Of a stretch of DNA of 17,179 bases, positions 1-8,579 are shown in pieces. The stretch is taken from NCBI GenBank assembly GCA_934359755.1, contig CAKRLV010000044.1:1-17179 (forward strand), given 5' to 3'. This DNA comes from an uncultured Agathobacter sp. (GTDB lineage Bacteria; Bacillota; Clostridia; Lachnospirales; Lachnospiraceae). The notes beneath the pieces are model-generated. The model made no database searches. It was not told the origin of the DNA and saw only the letters and a program-made list of their open reading frames with translations. The first letter of the stretch is position 1, and the number at the start of each line of letters is the position of its first letter. The position numbers and the translations under genes were made by a program.

Positions 1-128
1 TGTGCTAACATCTTTGGGCTTGTTAAATCGTTGATTGCTACTACTTCGTATCCCTCTGCTCCGAACATCTGTCTGAATGCAAGACGACCAATACGACCGA
101 ATCCGTTGATTGCTACTCTAACTGCCAT
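1..128 (-). CDS. gap: Glyceraldehyde-3-phosphate dehydrogenase, N-terminal part (cut by window edge)
   Basis: Only the first 42 codons are present; the gene runs off the left edge. The translation begins MAVRVAINGFGRIGRLAFRQ, the NAD-binding Rossmann start (GFGRIGR) of GapA-type dehydrogenases, and continues through a VVAIND segment that fits the second beta strand. The enzyme converts glyceraldehyde 3-phosphate, NAD and phosphate to 1,3-bisphosphoglycerate in cytoplasmic glycolysis. The ATG at 126-128 follows an AGGAGG site (136-141) at good spacing, which fixes the start. It diverges from the PHP phosphatase gene and has its own promoter in the shared spacer. Identity is clear from the N-terminal motif; whether it is the catabolic or a second gap paralogue cannot be judged from this piece. 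Confidence 0.93.
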   Translation of the reverse strand, partial: MAVRVAINGFGRIGRLAFRQMFGAEGYEVVAINDLTSPKMLA

Positions 129-188
129 TTTAATTCCTCCTAGAAATTGTAAAATATTGTAAGGTCTTACGACCCTAAGCTGTTTTCT

Positions 189-217
189 ATTTTACCCAAT
201 ATTCTTGTAAAGTTCAA
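189..217 (-). promoter_or_regulatory. Candidate sigma-A promoter of gap
   Basis: Read on the minus strand, a -35 box TTGAAC (212-217) and a -10 box TAAAAT (189-194) are 17 bp apart. Transcription would start near 182 and give a leader of about 55 nt. That leader contains a small GGTC/GACC hairpin (163-166 with 171-174) ahead of the ribosome site. Confidence 0.55.
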
Positions 218-233
218 GTGTTTTTATACTCGT

Positions 234-251
234 TTGTTAAATTTTTGACTA
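234..251. promoter_or_regulatory. Possible Rex operator upstream of gap
   Basis: The sequence TTGTTAAATTTTTGACTA matches the Rex consensus TTGTTAA-N4-TTAACAA in the whole left half and in 5 of 7 positions of the right half. Rex is the NADH/NAD-sensing repressor of many Firmicutes, and gap is a known type of target in the group. The site lies about 17 bp upstream of the gap -35 box, not on it, so the call is tentative. Confidence 0.3.
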
Positions 252-320
252 AATGTTTTTCTTTTCATATAAATTTCATTAAAAATAGATAAAAATATAA
301 GGTTCATTTTATGTTAAAAT

Positions 321-369
321 CATATAATTAAAGGGATAAAACACCTTTTGCCCTTTTAATTATCATATG
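321..369. repeat. Long AT-rich inverted repeat between gap and the phosphatase gene
   Basis: The arms 321-335 and 351-369 are complementary (AATTAAAGGG with CCCTTTTAATT, and CATAT with ATATG at the outside). An inner AAAA/TTTT pair (338-341 with 346-349) closes a CACC loop. A TATAAT (323-328) inside the left arm could be the -10 of the phosphatase gene, although no convincing -35 precedes it. The spacer is divergent, so a terminator is not expected; an operator or structured leader is more likely. Confidence 0.5.
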
Positions 370-406
370 AAGAATTAAGATAACAAGATAAATACGGAGG
401 TACTAT

Positions 407-1207
407 ATGCTTTGGGACACACATATGCATTGCTACTATTCAGGTGACAGCGAATCTGCTCCTGAAGATATGATAAAATCAGCGCTTTCTAAAAATCTAG
501 ATGGAATCTGTTTTACAGATCATCTTGATTATGACTACAAAGAAGAACCTGGACTTTTCGATTTGGATTTAGAAGCCTATCACAAAGAGATATCAGCCCT
601 GCAGGATAAATATAAGAACATTCTTCCTGTCAATTTCGGAATTGAAATCGGTTTACAACCGCATATTGTTGCGAAAAATAATACTGTAACACATAGCTAT
701 CCTTTTGATTTTGTTATAGGATCTTCCCACGTTGTGCATGGAATTGACCCATATTATCCTAAATACTATGTCGGACGTTCTGAAAAACAGGCATACATGG
801 AATATTTCGAATCAATCCTTGAGAATATTGCCACGGATGCGGACTATGATGTATATGGCCATATCGACTATGTCGTAAGATATGGTCCTAACAAAAATGC
901 CAAATATTCTTACAGCAAATACTCTGATATTATAGATGAGATTCTTCGCAGACTTATTGCAAAAGGAAAAGGAATCGAGATTAATACGGCTGGCTTTAAG
1001 TATGGACTCGGGCACCCTAACCCGACAGAAGAAATCATCTGCCGCTACAGAGAGCTTGGCGGTGAAATAATTACGATTGGTGCAGATGGGCACAAGCCTG
1101 AACATGTCGCCTATGATTTCAATAAAGTTCCAGATATACTCAAAGCTGCCGGCTTTAAATACTACACAGTTTTCAAGGATAGAAAACCAGATTTCATATC
1201 TTTATAA
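407..1207 (+). CDS. hisJ: Histidinol-phosphatase, PHP family (HisJ/HisK type)
   Basis: This 266-residue cytoplasmic metal-dependent phosphatase fits the enzyme that removes phosphate from L-histidinol phosphate in histidine biosynthesis. The PHP metal ligands are visible in order: D4-x-H6-x-H8 near the N terminus, TDH (D38, H39), the Glu of GIEIG (E80), SSHVVHG (H108, H111), YGHIDY (H152) and GADGH (D227, H229). Length matches the family (about 260-280). The ATG follows GGAGG (396-400) at 6 bp. The gene stands alone, divergent from gap and without other his genes nearby, which is common for this class. Some PHP proteins of this shape act on other phosphoesters, so the family is certain and the substrate is inferred from the close fit to HisJ/HisK motifs and size. 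Confidence 0.85.
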   Translation: MLWDTHMHCYYSGDSESAPEDMIKSALSKNLDGICFTDHLDYDYKEEPGLFDLDLEAYHKEISALQDKYKNILPVNFGIEIGLQPHIVAKNNTVTHSYPFDFVIGSSHVVHGIDPYYPKYYVGRSEKQAYMEYFESILENIATDADYDVYGHIDYVVRYGPNKNAKYSYSKYSDIIDEILRRLIAKGKGIEINTAGFKYGLGHPNPTEEIICRYRELGGEIITIGADGHKPEHVAYDFNKVPDILKAAGFKYYTVFKDRKPDFISL

Positions 1208-1265
1208 ATTCATTGTAACTCTTTAGCACCTTCACAGTTGCAAACCTAAAGCGCATTAAACAACA

Positions 1266-1314
1266 AACCTCCAGCAGACATAATTCATCCATATGTCATA
1301 CTGGAGGTTCTTTT
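1266..1314. terminator. Bidirectional terminator between phosphatase and pullulanase genes
   Basis: AACCTCCAG (1266-1274) pairs with CTGGAGGTT (1301-1309), and the stem extends inward through GACAT/ATGTC. On the plus strand it is followed by CTTTT. On the minus strand it is followed by a T-rich run. It lies between two convergent stop codons, as expected for a shared terminator. Confidence 0.8.
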
Positions 1315-1334
1315 AATTATAATAACTCACTTAA

Positions 1335-4016
1335 TTACTTGTTTGCTTTTTTCTTCTTCATTACAACAATAACAATTCCTGCCACGACAACTACCGCTGC
1401 TGCTATCAAAACAATAATAAGCATCATATTTACACCATCCTGTTTTACAAGTACAAGCGCACTTATACCATCCATAGTGTATTCTCCGCCTTCAATTGTC
1501 TCAATTGTTTCAACGCCAGCTTTCTGTCCATTTATGCAGACTTTCCACTTTCCTTCTGGAATTGTAACTTTAGCCTTGTCAGCATTTGCATTAAAAAGAA
1601 GATACATCTCTTTTGCACTTTCATCTTTCTGACCGCCCTTTATATCAATTCCAACAATATTATCTCCAAGTCCTTCTACAGCTTTTACATATTTTTCCAC
1701 GTCCTCTGATGTAGATAATCTGAGGGCTGGATGTGCCTTTCTGAATTCAATAAGTCCCTTATAATATTCAAATACATCTGCGTATTTCTTATCAGATAAG
1801 GTATCCCACTTAATGCTGTTTATATCGTCTCCTGCATTGTATGAGTTTGAATTAAATGTTCCATCATCATTAACCTTTGTACGAAGCATTTCCTCGCCTG
1901 CCTGCATGAAAGGAACACCCTCAGCAGTCATGTAAAATGCCGCTGCAAGATTATTCATCTTTATTATGTCCTCTTCGTTTGCATCTGTTCTTGAACCTGC
2001 GAGTCTGTCAAAAAGTGTATTATTATCATGACATGATGCATAGTTAATAATCTGGCTTGGTTCTTTACTCCATGACTCGTTTGCCATGAATGAACTTGCC
2101 ATAGTCTTCTCTGCATTCATTGCACCTGATACAAATCCAACTGTTGAAGTATCAAACACATTTCCTTTTAATCCATCACGCATATTATCATTGAAAAATG
2201 CAAAACCAGGAGTTGAAGCTGAACTTCTTTGTGTAGCCATTGTCACATTATCTTTTGTGACGTCAGTCTCCATCGACCATCCTTCACCATAGAAAATGAC
2301 ATCAGGATGCGTCTTGTGTACTTCCTCTACTATCTCATTGATTGTATCTGTATCTAAAAGTCCCACCAAATCAAATCTGAAACCATCCATATGATATTCA
2401 TCTGCCCAGTAGCATACTGAATCCACAATATATTTTCTAACCATGCTTCTCTCTGATGCTGTATCATTACCACATCCTGAGCCGTTTGAATATGAACCGT
2501 CTTCATTTATACGTGAAAAATATCCTGGAACAAGTTTATTTACACAGAACTCCTCTGCACTCATAACATGATTGTATACCACATCCATTACAACGCTAAG
2601 TCCGTTATCATGCATAGACTTAATCATCTGTTTTGCTTCTTTTACACGTACTTCACCATTATATGGGTCTGTAGAATATGAACCTTCTGGTACATTATAG
2701 TTAACTGGATCATATCCCCAGTTATATAAATTCATCAACTTGTTTTCTTCATTTACTGAACCAAAATCATATATTGGAAGTAAATGCACATGTGTAACAC
2801 CAAGTTCCTTGATATGATCGATTCCAGTCGAAATACCATCTTTTGTCTTTGTTCCTGTCTCTGTCATTTCAAGGAATTTACCAACATTTTCTATGCCAGA
2901 ACTTTTATCTGATGATAAATCACGCATCTGTAATTCATAGATAATCGCATCATTAATGCCCTCTCCTGCATGTGGATTGCTATCCTTATCCCAACCCTCA
3001 GGATTAGTCTCTTCAAGATTGATTACCATGGCACGCTGTCCATTTACTCCAGTAGTTCTGGCATATGAATCACAAGCTTCTTTTGTCGAACCATCAATTG
3101 TCGAACTGTAAGTGTAGTATGTTCCATTTAAGTCTCCATCGACTTTTGCAACCCATGTTCCATTCTTATCAGCAGTCATCTCAATGCTTTGCTTAGGTTC
3201 TTTTTCACCTGCACTTCCTGTCTCATACAAATTGAGCATAACTTTCTCAGAAGTAGGTGCCCACACTTTAAATGTTGTGCTGTCCTTGCTCCATGTAGCA
3301 CCAAGATCATCTCCATCATATGTATATTCATCTTCAAATTCTTTAGTTGAATATATAATTGGCATTCTGACATCACTTACTGTGCCGTCATATGTAATCT
3401 GATAACTCTTTGAACTTTCAAGTTCTTCTTTCAATGTAACTGTGTATGTATAATCATCTCCCGCTTTTACATCTGCTACCTTAATTTCCCCACTTTTACC
3501 TTCTACCTTAAAGACATTTTTAAGATCACCTTTGATTTCACCAGTCATTGTAGCTGTAATGGTCTTATCACCATTGTAAGCTGCAGTCTTAAGCTTTGTT
3601 CCTTTTACTGCATCATCACCATATTCCTTTGTATAACCCTCAACACCTGATTCAACTTTAATTATAACTGTTCCTGATACCATTTCAGAGATATCAATAA
3701 ACTGGTCTTCTTCATAATCCTTAGCCCAGTCCTGTGTTCTTACAACAAATCCCACAGAAGTAGCACCTGCTGGAAGTTCGATTTTAGCAACTGCATCATC
3801 ATCCTTAGCCTCTAAAGGATAATCATTTCCTTCCTGTCCCTCAGCCCACAGCCATACTGACCATGGTTCATAATCACCATCTGCTCTGTGATAATGAAAT
3901 TCCATCACAGGCCCTCCATCTGCTTTTACTGGTACTGTATCAAGTATTACAGTACTGATTGTCATTATAAGCATAAGAATTGCCATCCCCAATGCGCTTA
4001 TACGTTTTCTTGACAT
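1335..4016 (-). CDS. pulA: Type I pullulanase, secreted and membrane-anchored
   Basis: This 893-residue protein is an extracellular debranching enzyme that cuts alpha-1,6 links in pullulan, starch and dextrins. Domains in order: signal peptide (about 1-32, basic MSRKR start then a hydrophobic core); a CBM41-type starch-binding module (about 38-125, with WSVWLWAEG); a beta-rich linker domain (about 140-222); a CBM48-like module (about 238-330, FKVWAPTS); and a GH13 subfamily 14 barrel. The pullulanase signature YNWGYDP is at 431-437. GH13 regions are DVVYNH (478-483), GFRFD with nucleophile D549, YGEGW with acid/base E578, and CHD with D664. After a C-terminal beta domain comes one transmembrane helix (about 864-886) and a KKKKANK tail, so the enzyme is probably tethered to the membrane; no LPxTG is present. 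The ATG follows AAGGAG. It is monocistronic, with its own promoter and terminator. Confidence 0.95.
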   Translation of the reverse strand: MSRKRISALGMAILMLIMTISTVILDTVPVKADGGPVMEFHYHRADGDYEPWSVWLWAEGQEGNDYPLEAKDDDAVAKIELPAGATSVGFVVRTQDWAKDYEEDQFIDISEMVSGTVIIKVESGVEGYTKEYGDDAVKGTKLKTAAYNGDKTITATMTGEIKGDLKNVFKVEGKSGEIKVADVKAGDDYTYTVTLKEELESSKSYQITYDGTVSDVRMPIIYSTKEFEDEYTYDGDDLGATWSKDSTTFKVWAPTSEKVMLNLYETGSAGEKEPKQSIEMTADKNGTWVAKVDGDLNGTYYTYSSTIDGSTKEACDSYARTTGVNGQRAMVINLEETNPEGWDKDSNPHAGEGINDAIIYELQMRDLSSDKSSGIENVGKFLEMTETGTKTKDGISTGIDHIKELGVTHVHLLPIYDFGSVNEENKLMNLYNWGYDPVNYNVPEGSYSTDPYNGEVRVKEAKQMIKSMHDNGLSVVMDVVYNHVMSAEEFCVNKLVPGYFSRINEDGSYSNGSGCGNDTASERSMVRKYIVDSVCYWADEYHMDGFRFDLVGLLDTDTINEIVEEVHKTHPDVIFYGEGWSMETDVTKDNVTMATQRSSASTPGFAFFNDNMRDGLKGNVFDTSTVGFVSGAMNAEKTMASSFMANESWSKEPSQIINYASCHDNNTLFDRLAGSRTDANEEDIIKMNNLAAAFYMTAEGVPFMQAGEEMLRTKVNDDGTFNSNSYNAGDDINSIKWDTLSDKKYADVFEYYKGLIEFRKAHPALRLSTSEDVEKYVKAVEGLGDNIVGIDIKGGQKDESAKEMYLLFNANADKAKVTIPEGKWKVCINGQKAGVETIETIEGGEYTMDGISALVLVKQDGVNMMLIIVLIAAAVVVVAGIVIVVMKKKKANK

Positions 4017-4033
4017 TTACTTTTCTCCTTCCA

Positions 4034-4070
4034 TTACGAAATTTTACGAAATTTCTTTTTGTATAATATA
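4034..4070 (-). promoter_or_regulatory. Pullulanase promoter with a tandem 10-bp operator-like repeat
   Basis: On the minus strand an extended -10 (TGTTATATT, hexamer at 4065-4070) lies about 50 bp before the start codon; the -35 is weak. Between the likely start point and the ribosome site, TTACGAAATT is repeated twice head to tail at exactly 10 bp (4034-4043 and 4044-4053). A repeat spaced by one helical turn just downstream of a promoter suggests a repressor site, perhaps for a sugar-responsive regulator. That role is inference. Confidence 0.4.
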
Positions 4071-4113
4071 ACATATAGTTGCTCTTTTGGGAAGTACAAA
4101 TTATGTTTTTTTC

Positions 4114-4146
4114 ACAAAAAAAAGACTCCGAATTTCATCTGAGTCT
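4114..4146 (-). terminator. Rho-independent terminator of the small secreted protein gene
   Basis: AGACTC (4123-4128) pairs with GAGTCT (4141-4146). Read on the minus strand, the stem is followed by eight T residues. It ends the 4166-4633 gene and separates it from pullulanase transcription. Confidence 0.85.
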
Positions 4147-4165
4147 CTTATTTAATATTTGTAAC

Positions 4166-4633
4166 TTAAGAATTAATTGCCCTTACCTCTATAATACGAT
4201 TATTCCTCACTAATATCAAGATTTTGGTTGGACTGTCATATTCTCCATATTTCTGTGCTGTCTTATACTCATCATTAATGCGTTTTCTTAAATCCTTATA
4301 TGTAATTTCAGAAGATGGGTCTTTGTCTCCAACATAATACTGATTCCATTTGCAATTTTTAGCCAGACGATATGAAATCTTTTTAGGATTTCTATCAAGG
4401 TTCTCCCCTAATTCTCCATCTTTAAACTTATAAGTTTTCATAGGATAGCTAGTTTTCACTGTTAATTTGCCACTTTTTCGTACAAATGTTGAAGTAGAAT
4501 CGCCCCATAGCTGATACACAATTGTGCCAGACGGCTTAGCCTCTGCCACATTATCAGGCAAACATACAAATACCATCACTACACTAATAAATATCGCAAT
4601 AACCGATAAACATTTTTTACTTTTCTCTTTCAT
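4166..4633 (-). CDS. Small secreted protein of unknown function
   Basis: I do not recognise this 155-residue protein. It starts with a clear Sec signal peptide: a basic MKEKSKK, a hydrophobic stretch of about 17 residues, and a likely signal peptidase I site after AEA (about residue 32). The mature part of about 123 residues is lysine- and tyrosine-rich, basic and predicted beta-rich, with no cysteine pair, repeat, anchor or catalytic motif that I can name. It ends in a hydrophobic ILILVRNN strand. The ATG is preceded by GGAGGT (4637-4642), so translation is well supported. It has its own terminator and lies between pullulanase and purL, both also on the minus strand but separated by terminators, so a shared function is not implied. 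Confidence 0.75.
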   Translation of the reverse strand: MKEKSKKCLSVIAIFISVVMVFVCLPDNVAEAKPSGTIVYQLWGDSTSTFVRKSGKLTVKTSYPMKTYKFKDGELGENLDRNPKKISYRLAKNCKWNQYYVGDKDPSSEITYKDLRKRINDEYKTAQKYGEYDSPTKILILVRNNRIIEVRAINS

Positions 4634-4654
4634 TTTACCTCCATATAGCAGTTA

Positions 4655-4694
4655 AAAGAAGACCTCATAGAATAATTTTCCTCTACAAGGTCTT
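4655..4694 (-). terminator. Rho-independent terminator of purL
   Basis: AAGACCT (4688-4694, read on the minus strand) pairs with AGGTCTT (4659-4665). Further pairing of TAGA with TCTA lies inside the loop, and CTTTT follows. It sits 14 bp after the purL stop. Confidence 0.75.
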
Positions 4695-4707
4695 GCTATT
4701 TAATTAC

Positions 4708-7700
4708 TTATTTAAAATACTTAACTCCGCTTTCAAATATCTTCATATCCTGCTCACCGTAAATATTGATTGCAACCGAATCGCCACGACGTTCTGAATG
4801 CGCCATCTTTCCAAGTACACGTCCATCTGGTGAAGTAATACCCTCGATAGCCATGTATGAACCATTTACGTTCCACTCTTCATCCATAGTAGGCTGACCA
4901 GCCTCATTTACATACTGTGTAGCGACCTGTCCATTAGCGAATAACTTATCAAGCCATTCCTTAGGAGCTACAAAACGTCCTTCACCATGTGATGCCGGGT
5001 TACAATATGTCTTGCCAAGTTCTGCACCAGCAAGCCATGGGCTCTTATTTGTCACAACCTTTGTATATACCATCTTCGAGATATGACGGTTGATTGTGTT
5101 GTATGTAAGAGTTGGAGAATTCTCATCCTGCATTCTGATCTCACCATAAGGAACAAGTCCAAGCTTAATAAGTGCCTGGAATCCGTTACAGATACCAAGT
5201 GCAAGTCCATCTCTTTCATTGAGAAGCTTATTAACAGCCTCTGTCATCTTTGCATTTCTAAATGCTGTTGCAAAGAATTTAGCTGAACCTTCTGGTTCAT
5301 CACCAGCTGAGAATCCACCTGGGAACATGATAATCTGTGACTGGTCTATTGCCTTAGCAAACTCATCTACAGAATCACGAATATCTTCTGCTGTAAGGTT
5401 CTTAAATACCTTGATGATTGTATTAGCACCTGCACGTTCAAATGCCTTAGCACTATCATACTCACAGTTAGTTCCTGGGAAAACAGGAATGAATACGGTA
5501 GGCTTTGCTACTTTATTCTTGCAGATATAAATATCCTTTGCATCATATAAGCCAGTATTTACATCTGATTTGTCTTCATGACTTCTTGTATGGAATACAC
5601 CTTCAAGAGTGCCTGTCCATGCAGCAATTGCATCTTCAATTGGAAGAATCATATCATCGCACTCAATCGTCTGTTTGTCATTTACATATCCAATTACAGA
5701 CTCAACACCAGAAAGTTTATATGCATCTAAGATATCCCTTACTGTCTGAAGCTTTTCAACCGGAATTTCAGCAACAATATTACCGAATCCAGGTGCAAAT
5801 AATGTATCACTTGTAACCTCATCCTCTATTGTGACACCAAGTTTATTACCAAATGCCATCTTAGAAACTGCTGCTGCAAGTCCTTTTCCGTCAAGTGCAT
5901 ATGCTGATACAATTGCCCCTTTCTGAATCATCTCATGAATAGCATTGTAGAGATTCATAACCTGCTCATATACTGGAAGATCATATTTATCTTTCTCGAT
6001 AGTAAAGAGAACCAGCTGATCTCCTGCTTTCTTAAATTCTGGAGTAATGATATCTTTCTCTCTTGCTACATCTACAGCAAATGAAACAAGTGTTGGTGGT
6101 ACATCTATCTCATTAAATGTTCCTGACATAGAATCCTTTCCACCTATCGAAGGAAGTCCAAATCCAATCTGTGCATTATAGGCACCGAGAAGTGCTGCAA
6201 AAGGCTGACTCCATCTCTTTGGATCTTCATTCATTCTGCGGAAGTACTCCTGGAATGTAAATCTGATTTTATTAAAATCACCACCTGCCGTAACAATTCT
6301 TGAAAGTGATTCAAGTACTGCATATACAGAACCATGGTATGGACTCCATGAAGAAAGATATGGATCAAAGCCATACGACATAAGTGTAACAGTATCACAC
6401 TTGCCTTTTAATACTGGAAGCTTAGCTACCATTGACTGTGTCTCTGTAAGCTGGTATCTTCCACCATATGGCATGTAAACACTTCCAGCACCGATAGAAC
6501 CATCAAACATCTCAACAAGTCCCTTCTGTGAACATACGTTAAGATCCGCAAGTTCTGCAAGCCATGCACCCTTTATGTCTCCATCTTCAACACTCTTTGC
6601 TACCACTGGTGTATTAATCTTATTGAAATAATTATCCTTCTCAGAAGGCATCTCAACCTCGACATCTGTCTCCTGATGTGCTCCGTTTGTATCAAGGAAA
6701 GCTCTTGAGATATTAACAATTTCCTTTCCTCTCCATACAAGAACAAGTCTAGGTTCCTCTGTTACTACCGCAACTTCTGTAGCTTCAAGATTCTCTTCCT
6801 TTGCATATGCCATGAACTGATCAACATCTTCTGGCGCAACAACAACTGCCATTCTCTCCTGTGACTCAGAAATAGCAATTTCTGTTCCGTCAAGTCCTGC
6901 ATATTTCTTTGGAACTTTGTCAAGCTGAACAGTAAGTCCATCTGCAAGTTCTCCGATTGCTACAGACACTCCACCTGCACCAAAGTCATTACACTTTTTG
7001 ATAATATGAGAAACTTCCTCACGTCTGAAAAGTCTCTGTAATTTTCTCTCTGTAGGAGCATTTCCTTTCTGAACCTCAGCACCACATACTGTAGTTGACT
7101 CGGTATTATGAGCCTTTGAAGAACCAGTTGCTCCACCAATACCATCACGTCCGGTACGTCCACCAAGAAGAATAATCTTATCTCCTGGATCTGATGTAAG
7201 TCTTTGAACTGCACGTCTTGGAGCTGCGCCCATTACTGCACCGATTTCCATTCTCTTAGCAACATAATCTGGATGATAAACTTCCTTAACATATCCTGTT
7301 GCAAGACCAATCTGGTTACCATATGAACTATAGCCATGAGCTGCCTCACGTACAATCTTCTTCTGTGGAAGTTTTCCTTCTATTGTCTCTGCAACTGGAA
7401 CAGTAGGATCTGCTGCACCAGTAACACGCATAGCCTGATATACATAAGTACGTCCTGAAAGTGGATCACGGATTGCACCACCAAGACATGTAGCAGCACC
7501 ACCAAATGGCTCAATTTCTGTTGGGTGGTTGTGAGTTTCATTCTTGAAATTAACAAGCCATTCCTCTGTCTGTCCATCAACTTCTACAGGTACAACTATA
7601 GAGCATGCATTAATCTCATCAGACTCTTCCTGATCATCAAGCTTGCCCTCTTTCTTAAGACGCTTCATACCAACAAGTGCTAAATCCATAAGACATACAA

Positions 7701-8511
7701 ACTTATCACTTCTTCCCTCATAAAGATTCTTGAAAGAATCAAGGTAATCATTGTATGTAGCCTCAAGTGGAGCACGATAAAATCCATCATCAAATTTAAC
7801 ATTCTTAAGTTCTGTTGAGAATGTAGTATGACGGCAGTGATCTGACCAATATGTGTCAAGAACACGAATCTCTGTCATAGAAGGATTTCTCTTCTCCTCA
7901 TTCTTGAAATAATTCTGGATATGTAAGAAATCCTTAAATGTCATGGCAAGATTAAGAGAACTGTAAAGTTCCTTAAGTGATGCCTCATCTTTATCAATAA
8001 ATCCATCAAATACAATAACATCTGCTGGATCATCAAATGTCTGTACAAGAGTATCTGGCTTCTCAAGTCCGATTTCACGAGAATCTACAGGATTGATACA
8101 ATGCTTCTTAATTGCTTCAAATTGCGCATCTGAAATCTTACCCTCGATGACATAAGTTGTCGCACTGCGGATAATAGGCTCTTCATTCTCGTTCAAAAGC
8201 TTAACGCACTGCTCTGCTGAATCTGCTCTCTGATCAAACTGTCCAGGAAGGTATTCAACCGAAAATACTCTCGCATCTTTGGCATCAAATTCTTCCTCAT
8301 AAATATCATCAACTGGTGGCTCAGAAAATACTGTAAGAAGTGCTTTCTTGTAAGTATCATCCGAAATATTCTCTACATCATAACGGATAAGAACACGAAC
8401 TGCCTCTATTGTGTCAATTCCGAGATAATGCTTAATCTCATGTTTTAATTCTTTTGCTTTCACTGCAAAATCAGGCTTCTTTTCTACATATACTCTACGT
8501 ACATTGCTCAT
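4708..8511 (-). CDS. purL: Phosphoribosylformylglycinamidine synthase, single-chain
   Basis: This 1267-residue cytoplasmic enzyme makes FGAM from FGAR, glutamine and ATP in purine synthesis. It is the large form with synthetase and glutaminase in one chain, unlike the PurL/PurQ/PurS split of bacilli; the length agrees with large PurL enzymes (about 1250-1300). Visible features: an N-terminal PurS-like region (1-about 170), DTYWSDHCRHTTF (219-231), the nucleotide/metal region FKNETHNHP (322-330), the glycine-rich GRTGRDGIGG (451-460), a second synthetase half with GGKDSMSG, and a C-terminal class I glutaminase domain beginning at VFPGTNCEYD. The likely triad is C1108 (GICNGFQ), H1238 and E1240 (AHSER). 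The ATG follows AGGAGG. No other pur gene is adjacent. Its leader contains a strong hairpin. Confidence 0.97.
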   Translation of the reverse strand: MSNVRRVYVEKKPDFAVKAKELKHEIKHYLGIDTIEAVRVLIRYDVENISDDTYKKALLTVFSEPPVDDIYEEEFDAKDARVFSVEYLPGQFDQRADSAEQCVKLLNENEEPIIRSATTYVIEGKISDAQFEAIKKHCINPVDSREIGLEKPDTLVQTFDDPADVIVFDGFIDKDEASLKELYSSLNLAMTFKDFLHIQNYFKNEEKRNPSMTEIRVLDTYWSDHCRHTTFSTELKNVKFDDGFYRAPLEATYNDYLDSFKNLYEGRSDKFVCLMDLALVGMKRLKKEGKLDDQEESDEINACSIVVPVEVDGQTEEWLVNFKNETHNHPTEIEPFGGAATCLGGAIRDPLSGRTYVYQAMRVTGAADPTVPVAETIEGKLPQKKIVREAAHGYSSYGNQIGLATGYVKEVYHPDYVAKRMEIGAVMGAAPRRAVQRLTSDPGDKIILLGGRTGRDGIGGATGSSKAHNTESTTVCGAEVQKGNAPTERKLQRLFRREEVSHIIKKCNDFGAGGVSVAIGELADGLTVQLDKVPKKYAGLDGTEIAISESQERMAVVVAPEDVDQFMAYAKEENLEATEVAVVTEEPRLVLVWRGKEIVNISRAFLDTNGAHQETDVEVEMPSEKDNYFNKINTPVVAKSVEDGDIKGAWLAELADLNVCSQKGLVEMFDGSIGAGSVYMPYGGRYQLTETQSMVAKLPVLKGKCDTVTLMSYGFDPYLSSWSPYHGSVYAVLESLSRIVTAGGDFNKIRFTFQEYFRRMNEDPKRWSQPFAALLGAYNAQIGFGLPSIGGKDSMSGTFNEIDVPPTLVSFAVDVAREKDIITPEFKKAGDQLVLFTIEKDKYDLPVYEQVMNLYNAIHEMIQKGAIVSAYALDGKGLAAAVSKMAFGNKLGVTIEDEVTSDTLFAPGFGNIVAEIPVEKLQTVRDILDAYKLSGVESVIGYVNDKQTIECDDMILPIEDAIAAWTGTLEGVFHTRSHEDKSDVNTGLYDAKDIYICKNKVAKPTVFIPVFPGTNCEYDSAKAFERAGANTIIKVFKNLTAEDIRDSVDEFAKAIDQSQIIMFPGGFSAGDEPEGSAKFFATAFRNAKMTEAVNKLLNERDGLALGICNGFQALIKLGLVPYGEIRMQDENSPTLTYNTINRHISKMVYTKVVTNKSPWLAGAELGKTYCNPASHGEGRFVAPKEWLDKLFANGQVATQYVNEAGQPTMDEEWNVNGSYMAIEGITSPDGRVLGKMAHSERRGDSVAINIYGEQDMKIFESGVKYFK

Positions 8512-8538
8512 AGATATTCCTCCTACTAGGTTAAAATA

Positions 8539-8565
8539 AGCACAAGAACGAATGGTCCTTGTGCT
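8539..8565 (-). terminator. Hairpin after the L,D-transpeptidase gene, also in the purL leader
   Basis: AGCACAAG (8539-8546) pairs with CTTGTGCT (8558-8565), extended by AC/GT beyond one mismatch. On the minus strand it is followed by TTATTTT, so it can end the transcript from 8648-10567. It also lies downstream of the only good purL promoter boxes, so purL mRNA should carry it within its first nucleotides. Confidence 0.6.
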
Positions 8566-8579
8566 CGTTACTTTTACTT

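Noticed and set aside
812..1105. Minus-strand 97-codon ORF inside hisJ
   Set aside because: It is a shadow of the phosphatase gene, which has all its metal-binding motifs.
1339..1632. Plus-strand ORF (97 codons) opposite the pullulanase C terminus
   Set aside because: It is the antisense of the transmembrane helix and lysine tail; it has no ribosome site and a low-complexity product.
5219..5816. Two plus-strand ORFs of 103 codons in purL
   Set aside because: They are complementary to conserved glutaminase-domain coding sequence and have no translation signals.
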